Shown here: positions 53,899 through 62,800 of the stretch, piece by piece | Layout: each line of letters starts with the position of its first letter | Position numbering within the stretch: the first letter of the stretch is position 1 | Source of the DNA: Marinifilaceae bacterium | Lineage (GTDB): Bacteria; Bacteroidota; Bacteroidia; Bacteroidales; Marinifilaceae | Direction: 5' to 3' | Length of the DNA: 64,000 bases | Assembly (NCBI GenBank): GCA_016936255.1 | Contig: JAFGYE010000037.1 | Location: forward strand, 28,865-92,864 | The notes under the pieces: model-generated | Told to the model about the DNA's origin: nothing | Databases searched by the model: none | What the model saw: only the letters and a program-made list of their open reading frames with translations | Program-made: the position numbers and the translations under genes

Positions 53899-54615
53899 AT
53901 GATAAATGATGAAAGCAATTTTAAAGGAGAATTGAATACTTACTTTGGTAAAAAAAGGATGTTGATCAAGTTTATTTTTTGGCTGCTAATGCCGATTTTT
54001 CTTTGGTTTATTATTCTGTTTGTTTTAATTGGAGTGCCTTATTTGGAAAACAGACCTTTCATTTTTGAGAAGGCTCTAAGTGCAATTCAGGAGAGTGAGA
54101 ATAATAGTAAGTTCAAGAAAGAATTGCAGTCAGGAATCGCCCAAGTACAAAAAAAGATGGATCGACTAACTCCCGGAGGAGCTTATTTAATTGTAAATAC
54201 CTCTGATAATACTTTTTCTCTTTACCGGAATAAAGCTCTTGTTCGGGAAGGTTTGTGTTCTACCGGCAGTCATATTAAACTCGAGGCAGACGATAACAAA
54301 AACTGGATATTTCAAACTCCCAAGGGTGTATTTTCCATTCAAGGGAAAATCACATCACCCGTTTGGCGAAAACCCGATTGGGCCTTTGCTGAGGAGGGTT
54401 TACCAATTCCTGGCCCCAATTCTTCATCTCGCTTTGAGTATGGTGTTTTGGGAGACTATGCTCTCAGCCTAGGTAAGGGATATTTGATTCATGGTACACT
54501 CTATAAAAGATTTTTAGGACAGCCAGTTACTCATGGATGTATTCGAATGAACGATGATGATTTAAAGACTGTTTATCAATTTTTGCCAATTGGGGCAAAG
54601 GTTTTTATCTACTAA
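53899..54615 (+). CDS. L,D-transpeptidase (YkuD) protein 2
   Basis: 238 residues: transmembrane anchor at 24-46, then a YkuD domain with YLIHGTLYKRFLGQPVTHGCIRMNDDD (cited as two parts; His198, Cys214), the normal THGC motif. Cross-links peptidoglycan stem peptides through 3-3 bonds or attaches proteins, by family. Together with protein 1 gives one canonical and one variant enzyme in the same operon. The next gene follows by 1 bp. Confidence 0.92.
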   Translation: MINDESNFKGELNTYFGKKRMLIKFIFWLLMPIFLWFIILFVLIGVPYLENRPFIFEKALSAIQESENNSKFKKELQSGIAQVQKKMDRLTPGGAYLIVNTSDNTFSLYRNKALVREGLCSTGSHIKLEADDNKNWIFQTPKGVFSIQGKITSPVWRKPDWAFAEEGLPIPGPNSSSRFEYGVLGDYALSLGKGYLIHGTLYKRFLGQPVTHGCIRMNDDDLKTVYQFLPIGAKVFIY

Positions 54616-54616
54616 T

Positions 54617-55417
54617 ATGAGTATGCAAAAAAATTACAATTCAAGAAGTTTTCATTTATTCAGGAATTATATCACTTATAGTATTCTGGTTGTAATTATT
54701 GGAATCGCTTTGCAATATGGAGTTTTCTCAGTGATGGCTGTGAGGCAAAAAATGAAAATGTTTGACCAAGAAGTTGATGCAGCTTTGTTGTCGGTTAACG
54801 AACGGCACATGGATCCGGTACTTGTAGATTTATTTAAGGAAAAGGTATTTTTGGAAACTCGTTTCCAAATGTCGAAAGCCGATTCTATAAGTCTGTCCAT
54901 AAATCTGAAAGACAGTATTCTTCAGTTGGAACTGAAAGGAGTTGTTATAAAATCAACTAAAATTACTGATTTTGAAGTTGATCAATTTCTTTATCAGTTA
55001 AAACCAGCAACTTACCAGCATTTGTTTGGCAGGCAATCACAGGTAAAGAGTTATTCGTCTACAATCAGCAAGGTTCCAATTGTTGTGAAAAAGGCACCTA
55101 AAGATACAACCGAAGCTCAAGCCTTAAGTGTAAAAATTGATTCGGTAAAAAGTGAAGTTGTACATTGGATGCTGAAGCTGGACAAGGAAATTATTCTAAA
55201 AATTGAAGGAAGTGATCCATATTTCCGATCACATTGGTGGATCGGACAAAAGTTTTGGCTCCGGGAAGATATGAACAGTTTTAAAAATTTTAAAGAGACC
55301 ATTAGGTTTAAAGTTCCTGAATATTATCCTGAAATTCGCTTGGTAATTTCAGAATCGGATGCCAAAGCCATATATCGCGCATTGCCTGCAAAACCTTTAG
55401 TAGGCATCAGATTATAG
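54617..55417 (+). CDS. Membrane-anchored protein of unknown function
   Basis: 266 residues from the ATG at 54617, 1 bp after the transpeptidase stop (the earlier frame overlaps it). One transmembrane helix near 20-40 (YITYSILVVIIGIALQYGVF), then a periplasmic domain with mixed structure, including a Lys-rich loop (VVKKAPKDTTEAQALSVKID). No family recognised. Last gene of the cell-wall operon. Confidence 0.7.
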   Translation: MSMQKNYNSRSFHLFRNYITYSILVVIIGIALQYGVFSVMAVRQKMKMFDQEVDAALLSVNERHMDPVLVDLFKEKVFLETRFQMSKADSISLSINLKDSILQLELKGVVIKSTKITDFEVDQFLYQLKPATYQHLFGRQSQVKSYSSTISKVPIVVKKAPKDTTEAQALSVKIDSVKSEVVHWMLKLDKEIILKIEGSDPYFRSHWWIGQKFWLREDMNSFKNFKETIRFKVPEYYPEIRLVISESDAKAIYRALPAKPLVGIRL

Positions 55418-55472
55418 CTAAGAAAGAATCGGTTGAAGCAGACCAGGTTTTATTTTTTGCAATTCATATAAA

Positions 55473-55571
55473 ATGAAAAGTCCGGGAACCACCCCGGACT
55501 TCAATCTAACCCATTTTAATCTATGAAAACCTAATCCTCTCGGAAAGGATGGTACAAACTTATGAAAACTA
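55473..55571 (+). ncRNA. Structured RNA candidate resembling the Flavo-1 motif
   Basis: Hairpin AAGTCCGGG-AACCAC-CCCGGACTT (55478-55501), then a single-stranded run TCTAACCCATTTTAATCTATG, then ATCCT-CTCGGAA-AGGAT (55534-55550) and GGTACAAACTTATG. The order of hairpin, CTAACC, TATGAAAAC, small hairpin and GGTACAAAC is what I recall of the Flavo-1 RNA motif of Bacteroidota, but I cannot confirm it. It contains an abortive MKT* reading frame, so it is not a coding leader in any obvious way. Confidence 0.45.
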
Positions 55572-55833
55572 TCTGGATTGAAAATGCTAAAAGATGTTAA
55601 TTAAGGTTAAACAATTTGTGGGGCAATTGTTAACTTCTGAAGAGTTGCACCGATAAAGCTATGTGTAAGGACAATCAATTTAATTTCTTATTAACTCTGC
55701 GAATCAAGTTGTGCAGGATGGAGGACATTCATTTTTGGAGACTTTATTTGAAATATATCTTGCAGGATATCACCTGATATTTGAATTGATCCCCATTCAT
55801 GACTTCAAATGGTAGTGTTTTTTTTGCAAACAA

Positions 55834-55866
55834 AAAAGCGCCCGCGGTGGAAGCCCGCAAACGCCT
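55834..55866 (-). terminator. Terminator after tRNA-Ala
   Basis: GC-rich imperfect stem (GCGTTTGCGGG / CCGCGGGCGC) followed on the minus strand by TTTTTTG, about 15 bp after the tRNA 3' end. Confidence 0.7.
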
Positions 55867-55877
55867 TATCTTTAATG

Positions 55878-55951
55878 TGGAGAATACCGGAATCGAACCG
55901 GTGACCTTTTGACTGCCAGTCAAACGCTCTAGCCAACTGAGCTAATCCCCC
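55878..55951 (-). tRNA. tRNA-Ala (GGC)
   Basis: 74 nt. Acceptor GGGGGAT pairs with ATTCTCC with two G-U pairs; anticodon stem TTTGA/TCAAA, loop CTGGCAG gives anticodon GGC; T-arm CCGG-TTCGAAT-CCGG. Discriminator A, CCA not encoded. Confidence 0.95.
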
Positions 55952-55997
55952 ATGATTTTATGATGAAGTGATATACTTCATACTCCCTATCAGAGTG

Positions 55998-56026
55998 CAA
56001 ATATAGATGAAAATTACACATCTCAA
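55998..56026 (-). promoter_or_regulatory. Promoter of tRNA-Ala
   Basis: Minus-strand TATATTTG (55998-56005) with TTG at 56024-56026 (18-bp spacing). Confidence 0.6.
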
Positions 56027-56087
56027 AATATAAGTAGGATGATTTTTGTGAAATTAAAACATTTTTTAATTTTATACGTAAGGATAA

Positions 56088-56206
56088 AAGAGTGAAGAAT
56101 CTATTTTAGTTCGAACAATTGTTTGTCAATAGACAATTGATTGGTAGCAATGTATAGTGTGTGTATTAGGTAGGATGAGTACGAACTCAATAGATTCTTC
56201 ACTCTT
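56088..56206. repeat. Long inverted repeat (REP-pair-like) around a structured core
   Basis: Perfect 18-nt arms AAGAGTGAAGAATCTATT (56088-56105) and its complement (56189-56206), with a second inner pair AGTTCG/CGAACT. The core holds a hairpin CAATTGT/ACAATTG (56116-56139). The GTGAAGAATCT arms resemble the AGATTCTTCAC repeats scattered in many genomes. Either a REP pair or a stable RNA of about 120 nt. Confidence 0.6.
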
Positions 56207-56501
56207 CTTTGTGTAATTTATAATTTAGATTGTCTATAAAGAAAAAATCGACTAAGTTTATAGTTCATTTATACACAGAGGTTTTATCCTATTTTAAATA
56301 ACTGCAAACTTCCTATCTGAAATGTGAATTTTCAATCCTTTACGAGCTGAGAATCAAATTAATTGCTTAGGAAAATCAGTTTGCTTTTAATTTTTATATC
56401 TTTATGCCTCGAATTAATTTTCTAATCGAAAAGGATTTTGATTATAAAATTGAATTACTTAGTTTTAAGCGCTGAAATTAAAAGAAAATTAAAAGAAGAT
56501 T

Positions 56502-57185
56502 ATGGAAGTTAAGAAGTCACCAAAAGCAGATCTTGAAAATAAGAGAGGTCTTTTTCTTGAGATTGGTCTGGCTCTTACTCTTGCCTTTGTACTTCTTGCA
56601 TTTGAATGGAGTGTAGATTCTAGCGAAGCTACTGGCCTGCAAGATCAACAAGAAATGGAGGCAGAGGAAGAAATGATTCCTGTTACCAGACAAGAACCTG
56701 TTAAGCCACCACCACCACCACCACCAGCTCCCAAAGTTGCCGATGTTTTGAACATTGTTGACAATGAGGAGGAGATTGAGGATGAACTAGAGATTGAAGA
56801 TTCTGACGCTGATATGGATACTGAAGTTGAAATTCAGGTTGTTGCGGAAGAAGAAGAAGAAGATGAAGCTCAGGTTTTTGTAATTGTAGAAGATATGCCT
56901 GAATTTCCAGGAGGAGCTTTAGAATTACAGAAATGGATTGCAAAATCGGTTAAATATCCTGTGATAGCACAGGAAAATGGTATTACTGGTCGTGTTTTTG
57001 TAACTTTTGTTGTGAACAAAGTTGGAGCGGTCGAGCAAATTCGTGTAGTACGTGGAGTAGATCCATCTTTGGATAAGGAAGCTGTACGCGTAATTGGTGA
57101 AATGCCTAAATGGAAGCCTGGTAAGCAGCGAGGAAAAGCTGTGAAAGTATCTTATACTGTACCTATTAACTTCCAATTACAATAA
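56502..57185 (+). CDS. TonB-family energy transducer
   Basis: 227 residues: N-terminal cytoplasmic part, one transmembrane helix (about 18-37), a polyproline KPPPPPPPAPKV stretch, a very acidic linker (about 85-130, runs of Glu and Asp) and a C-terminal TonB domain (about 135-227, FPGGALELQKWIAKSVKYP, GITGRVFVTFVVNKVGAV). It passes energy from the inner-membrane ExbBD complex to outer-membrane receptors such as the one at 706. ExbBD genes are not in the window. Confidence 0.93.
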   Translation: MEVKKSPKADLENKRGLFLEIGLALTLAFVLLAFEWSVDSSEATGLQDQQEMEAEEEMIPVTRQEPVKPPPPPPPAPKVADVLNIVDNEEEIEDELEIEDSDADMDTEVEIQVVAEEEEEDEAQVFVIVEDMPEFPGGALELQKWIAKSVKYPVIAQENGITGRVFVTFVVNKVGAVEQIRVVRGVDPSLDKEAVRVIGEMPKWKPGKQRGKAVKVSYTVPINFQLQ

Positions 57186-57212
57186 AACAAATCTATAATT
57201 TTTTTAGATACT

Positions 57213-57243
57213 AAAGGCTCTGATTTTTCAGAGCCTTTTTTTA
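57213..57243 (+). terminator. Terminator of the TonB gene
   Basis: Stem AAAGGCTCTGA-TTTT-TCAGAGCCTTT followed by a T-run, about 28 bp after the stop. Confidence 0.9.
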
Positions 57244-57408
57244 TGACTTAAGCACTGTTGCTTTCTCGAATATTGTTTATTTTTGCCCCATAATTTACGT
57301 ACTTTGTTATTGGTATTTGTTTTGAGGTAGTCTTCTTACATCTATCTCTAAAAGGAAATATTATTAAATAAAGGCAATTAAGCCTTTGTTTTTTTGCAAA
57401 TAGATTAA

Positions 57409-58635
57409 ATGGAAGAGAACCTAATATTAGATAGAGAAGTAGAAAAAGCAATTTTGATTGGTGTTATTGATAAATCAAGAAATATGACTGAAAGCTTAGT
57501 TCAGGAGTATCTTGACGAACTGGATTTTCTTGCTTTAACTGCTGGAGCAGAAACGGTTAAGCGTTTCACTCAGAAGATGGACTATCCTCATCCAAAAACG
57601 TTTGTTGGGACAGGAAAGCTTGAGGAGATTTTTGATTATCTGGAAAGGAATAATGATATTAAATTGGTGATTTTCGATGATGAGCTTTCACCATCACAGC
57701 TTAGAAATATTGAGCGGGCGTTGCAGTGTAAGATTTTAGACCGAACTAATTTAATTTTGGACATATTTGCCAGCCGTGCTCAAACGGCTAACGCAAAAAC
57801 CCAGGTTGAGTTGGCTCAATATCAATACCTTCTTCCTCGATTAACAAGAATGTGGACTCACCTTGAGCGTCAGCGTGGTGGCATTGGGATGCGTGGTCCG
57901 GGAGAAAGCCAGATTGAGACCGACAGAAGAATAATTCTTGATAAAATATCCAAGCTTAAAGAAGATTTGGTTAAGATTGATAAACAAAAAGCAACCCAGC
58001 GTAAAAACCGTGGAAAAATGGTTCGTGTTGCTCTGGTTGGATATACCAATGTAGGTAAATCAACTTTGATGAACATGATTAGCAAATCTGAAGTGTTTGC
58101 TGAGAATAAGCTTTTTGCAACATTAGATACCACTGTTCGCAAAGTGGTTATTCAAAATGTACCATTTCTATTAGCCGATACTGTAGGTTTCATTCGAAAA
58201 TTGCCTCATAATCTGGTTGAATCATTTAAATCAACATTGGATGAGGTACGTGAGGCAGATATAATTTTACATGTGGTTGATATTTCTCACCCTAATTTTG
58301 AGGATCAAATTAAGGTGGTGAATGAAACTATGCTTGAAATTGATAAGCGTGAAAAGCCAACATTCTTAGTTTTCAATAAAATTGACGCTTTTAGTTACGT
58401 GAAAAAGGATGAAGACGATCTTTTACCAAAGACTAGAGAGAATTATAGCTTAGAGGAATTAAAACAGATGTGGATTGCTAAAGGAGATACCCCTTGCTTG
58501 TTTATTTCTGCAATGCATAAGCAAAATGTAGAGGAGTTTCGTGAGGTGGTTTACAATGCCGTAAAGGAAATACATTCAGCACGATTCCCGTATAATAACT
58601 TTTTATATCAGGATTATTCTAATTTAATGGATTAA
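57409..58635 (+). CDS. hflX: GTPase HflX
   Basis: 408 residues. N-terminal HflX domain with TVKRFTQKMDYPHPKTFVGTGKLEEI (quoted in parts), DRTNLILDIFASRAQTANAKTQVELAQYQYLLPRL, RGPGESQIETDRR; G-domain with G1 GYTNVGKST, G3 DTVGFIRKLP and NKID. Ribosome-associated GTPase that splits stalled or hibernating 70S ribosomes. Length normal; starts 223 bp after the TonB stop. Confidence 0.96.
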   Translation: MEENLILDREVEKAILIGVIDKSRNMTESLVQEYLDELDFLALTAGAETVKRFTQKMDYPHPKTFVGTGKLEEIFDYLERNNDIKLVIFDDELSPSQLRNIERALQCKILDRTNLILDIFASRAQTANAKTQVELAQYQYLLPRLTRMWTHLERQRGGIGMRGPGESQIETDRRIILDKISKLKEDLVKIDKQKATQRKNRGKMVRVALVGYTNVGKSTLMNMISKSEVFAENKLFATLDTTVRKVVIQNVPFLLADTVGFIRKLPHNLVESFKSTLDEVREADIILHVVDISHPNFEDQIKVVNETMLEIDKREKPTFLVFNKIDAFSYVKKDEDDLLPKTRENYSLEELKQMWIAKGDTPCLFISAMHKQNVEEFREVVYNAVKEIHSARFPYNNFLYQDYSNLMD

Positions 58636-58717
58636 TTCGTAAGGGAAAATTAATTGCATCGGTAACATGCGAATTGTTTTTATGTAATTTAAATGTGTGC
58701 TGTTCGCAAATACAATA

Positions 58718-58747
58718 AAGGCCAATGAAATTGTTTTCATTGGCCTT
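58718..58747. terminator. Convergent terminator of hflX and asd
   Basis: Perfect 13-bp stem AAGGCCAATGAAA / TTTCATTGGCCTT with loop TTGT and A/T-rich flanks on both sides. Confidence 0.8.
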
Positions 58748-58757
58748 ATTTATAGTC

Positions 58758-59747
58758 TTATACAAGATTATTTTTTGTGAGATATTCTGCAATTTGAACT
58801 GCGTTTGTAGCGGCACCTTTGCGAAGGTTGTCCGAAACAATCCAAAGGTTTAAAGTATTCGGATTGGAGAAATCTCTACGAATTCTACCTACAAATACTT
58901 CATCTTTTCCATGAGCATATTTTGGCATTGGATACTCATTTGTATCTAAATTGTCCTGAACAATTACGCCTTCTGCTTCCGAAAGAATTTTTCTTACTTC
59001 GTCAAGATCAAAATCATTTGCAAATTCGATATTTACAGATTCTGAATGGCCTCCAACTACTGGTACTCGAACTGCTGTAGCAGTCACCCTAATGCTGTCA
59101 TCTTTCAAAATCTTCTTGGTTTCATTGGCCAATTTCATCTCTTCTTTGGTGTATCCATTTTCGGTGAATACATCGCAATGAGGAAGACAATTTTTATCAA
59201 TTTCGTATGGGTAGGCCATTTCTCCTTCGTTACCATTCCTCTCATTTTCCAGTTGTACAACTGCTTTTACTCCTGTACCTGTAATTGATTGATAGGTTGA
59301 GATCACCAAACGTTCCATTTTGTATCGCTTGTGCAAAGGAGCCAGAGCAACAACTAATTGTATGGTTGAGCAATTCGGATTAGCAATAATTTTGTCATCA
59401 GGGGTTAAATCGACAGCATTTATTTCCGGAACAACCAATTTTTTGTCTTTATCCATTCGCCAAGCCGATGAGTTATCGACAACAGTAGTGCCTGCTTTTG
59501 CGAATTCAGGAGCCCATTTTAAAGAGGTATCTCCTCCAGCTGAAAAGATTGCAATTTGTGGTTTTAATTCAATTGCATCTGTCATACTGATAACTTTGTA
59601 TTTTTTTCCATTAAATACAACTTCCTTTCCTATAGATCTTTCACTGGCTACAGGATACAATTCACTAATCTGAAAATTTCTTTCTTCCAGAACCTCCAGT
59701 ATTTTCTGACCAACCAAGCCTGTGGCGCCGACAACTGCAATTCTCAT
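58758..59747 (-). CDS. asd: Aspartate-semialdehyde dehydrogenase
   Basis: 329 residues, normal length. Makes aspartate semialdehyde for lysine/DAP, threonine and methionine. N-terminal NADP fold VVGATGLVGQKILEVLEERNF, active-site Cys126 in NPNCSTIQ, and the later SITGTGVKA and HSESVNIEF segments with the catalytic His. Single gene on the minus strand. Confidence 0.95.
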   Translation of the reverse strand: MRIAVVGATGLVGQKILEVLEERNFQISELYPVASERSIGKEVVFNGKKYKVISMTDAIELKPQIAIFSAGGDTSLKWAPEFAKAGTTVVDNSSAWRMDKDKKLVVPEINAVDLTPDDKIIANPNCSTIQLVVALAPLHKRYKMERLVISTYQSITGTGVKAVVQLENERNGNEGEMAYPYEIDKNCLPHCDVFTENGYTKEEMKLANETKKILKDDSIRVTATAVRVPVVGGHSESVNIEFANDFDLDEVRKILSEAEGVIVQDNLDTNEYPMPKYAHGKDEVFVGRIRRDFSNPNTLNLWIVSDNLRKGAATNAVQIAEYLTKNNLV

Positions 59748-59841
59748 AACATAATTTGGTTTAAATTGTTGATTATAAAGTGGATTATAGTTAAATTAGC
59801 TTTTGACTCAAAAACCAAACCAAATTTAAAAGGATTTTTCC

Positions 59842-62800
59842 ATGAAAAAAACTCTTACTATTAAATTGTTTTTATTGCTGTTTCTGCTGAACAGTAATTG
59901 TTTGTATGCCGATGATATTTTGAAAATTGATTTTGCCAGTGACATTGGCAAAGGTTATTGGGGGAGTCAATCTGATTTGATTGGTAGTTCGGACTGGACT
60001 TTGGATGCTTCCAACTGTACTTTAACCGATGATGAGGATTACGTAAAGGTTGTAGGAACGGGAGGAGGCAGATTAGAAGCTAGGGATATTGATGGTGAAG
60101 CCATTTGGAAAAATAAGGCGATTGATATTTCAAATTTCACAGACATTTCTATTTCGGTGTTATTGGCTGAGACGGGAAGTTCAACAAATTCAAGTAAGTA
60201 TGCCAAAGCATATTATATTTTAGATGGTTCAGAGGAAATTCTGCTTGAATTGAATGGTGAGAACAGCGGTAATTGGGGTAGTGTAAATGCAACTCAAGCT
60301 GGTTTAACCGGGTTAAGTTTGGAAATCGTTGTGCGGATGAATAATCCTAATTCGGGTGATTTGGTTTATTTTGATGATCTGGTAGTAAGTGGAAATCCTG
60401 TTGTTCCCGAGACCGATAACCTGACTCAAATTAAAGCTTCTGACAATCCTGTTGAATCGATTCTTCTTAGTACAAATTGTAATGAAAAAGAAAAGGCATT
60501 GACCTGTTTTCGATTCGTAATTGACGAAACTACAGAAGCTGCGGATGGCCTTTCAACAAAAGTTTCACGAATGATCTTTTACAATGCGCATCCATATAAT
60601 GGTATGAATTGGAAAGATTGCCTTGGTGGTATTTGCCTGTTTTCAAATAAAGAAGAGATAATTCCTCAAAGTGTTCTTATTGAAGTGGATTCTGTTGTCA
60701 TTTATTTCGCAGAAAATCAAATTGATATTCCTGATGCAGAAAAAATGGAATTTGAATTGCGTTGTTTTTTAAATTCAGGTAATCCACTTAATGATGGTGA
60801 AACATTTCAATTGAATTGCAAAGATTCAGCGAAAAGTTTCGAAACTTTCGAATCCGGCTCTGGCTTTAATACAGCCAATGAAGAGCTTTCCTCTGCAATT
60901 CACAGTATTGAGGTCGAGGCCACACGAATGATCTTCTCTGAGTGTCCTGACACCCTTATTCGCAATAGAGATTTTTCCATTTTGGTAAATGCTGTAGATG
61001 ATTTTAATAATAGGGATCTTGATGCAAATCATTTGGTTCTATTATCCTTGGAAGCGGGAACCGGAAATTTGGAATCACTAAATGGATTTCAAAATTCACT
61101 TGTAAAAGGTGAGGTGAGTTTTGAATCATTAAAATATCCTTATCCTGATTTCATAAAATTGGCCGTAAGTAATGATGTGCTGCTCAAGGCAATTTCTGAA
61201 AGTATAAGAGTTGAGAATACTTATGAATCATTGGCAAATGTGAATAATTCGTATTCTTCAGATTCTATTATCTCTTCCCTTCAGACTAGTGAAGCGGATG
61301 CGTTTGAAGTTTTTCGATTTTCGGTGACGGATTCGGGGAATGACAATTCTTCAACTATTCTCGAGCAGGTAAGATTGATTGGATCAGAGAAAAATCAGGT
61401 GAATTGGAAGAAATCAATTGAAAAGTTCGTTGTAAAAGTGGATGGGGAGGTACTGAATGTTGAATGCATTATAGATGATAAACAGCTGGATATTCATTTT
61501 TTAGAGTCTGAACTAAAGAAAGAAGTTTTAAGCGAAGAAACTGTTGAGTTTTCTGTTTTTTGCTTTTTAAAAGAAGGAAAAACTATTGATGAAGAATTAT
61601 TTCAAATGAGAATTGATTCTTTACATACGGACTGGATTATTTCTGAGCTTGGAAGTGGATTGCAAGAGGAATTTACCGGCAGCTTGTTAGGCCCTGAGTT
61701 TATTTTTGATGTAAAGGCAAGTGAAATGTTATTTAAAAGTATTCCACAATCGGTAAATTATCAGGAGGAGTTTACTGTTCTAATTCAGCTTGTTGATCGT
61801 TTGGGAAATATTGACAAAACCCATGAGTTTGAAATAGAACTTTCTCTGGCTTCCGGAAATGGTGAGCTTACATCGGAAAGTCTGAAAATGAACAGTATTA
61901 ATAGCGAATTTCGATGGGAAAATTTAAAATATAGTAAAGCTGAAAATTTCACTCTTCAGGCAGAATGTGACAACTTTCCTACAATCGTAAGTGATAATAT
62001 ATCTGGTGTAGATAAAACTTCCTTAATTGGCTCGTCTAGTCCTATTTCCGCAATAGCACTAAGTTCTTTGGCAATCACTCAAAATGAAGCGATACCTGTA
62101 CTTAATTTTAAAATATCAGATTCTGCAACACACGACCAGTTACCAACAATAATTTCAAATTTGAAGTTTTACAACAGATCTCCTGGCCATTCTTTTTCCT
62201 GGTTAAAACACATTTCAGGGGCGGTTTTATTATCAAATGGAGAGATTATTGCTGCAGCATCAAATATTCGTGACGATCGGATAGAGTTTAATTCATCGAA
62301 AGGTGTATTGGAATTGTCAAACAATTCGGAGAAGAACCTGTCTTTGGCGATTTTTTTTCGCAAGGGACAGCTTCCGGATAATGCAAGTTTTCAGGTAGAA
62401 ATACCAAAAGTACATGAATGGAAGTGTTTGGAGAGTGGCTCGAAGATACAGGAGACCTTACCGGATGACATTGTGTCTGAAATCCATTTTATTAATGTTG
62501 AGGCTAGTCAACTTTCTTTTTCTTCATACCCTTTCGGGATTAATAATTCTGATGAGAAATTTTCTTTGAAAATTGCAGCATGTGACTATTTTAGTAATGT
62601 CGATGAAGATGCAATTGGAGCTGTTCGTATCAGTTTGAGTAATGGGAATGGAGAATTAACTGTTTCAGATAGCAATTTGCAATTGAAAAATGGATTTGTG
62701 GATTTTGACTCCCTTCAATACAACGGAACAGAAAATTTTGGTTTGGCTCTTGAATCAAACTTCGGGGCTGATTCCATTAAAATACTTTTAGGACAAGATG

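Larger units (their letters stand above)
55418..55877. other. Non-coding region with an RNA candidate and hairpins
   Basis: 460 bp without a gene; holds the structured element at 55473-55571, an AT-rich hairpin TTAAACAATT/AATTGTTAA at 55607-55633, and a possible terminator at 55834-55866. Confidence 0.4.
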
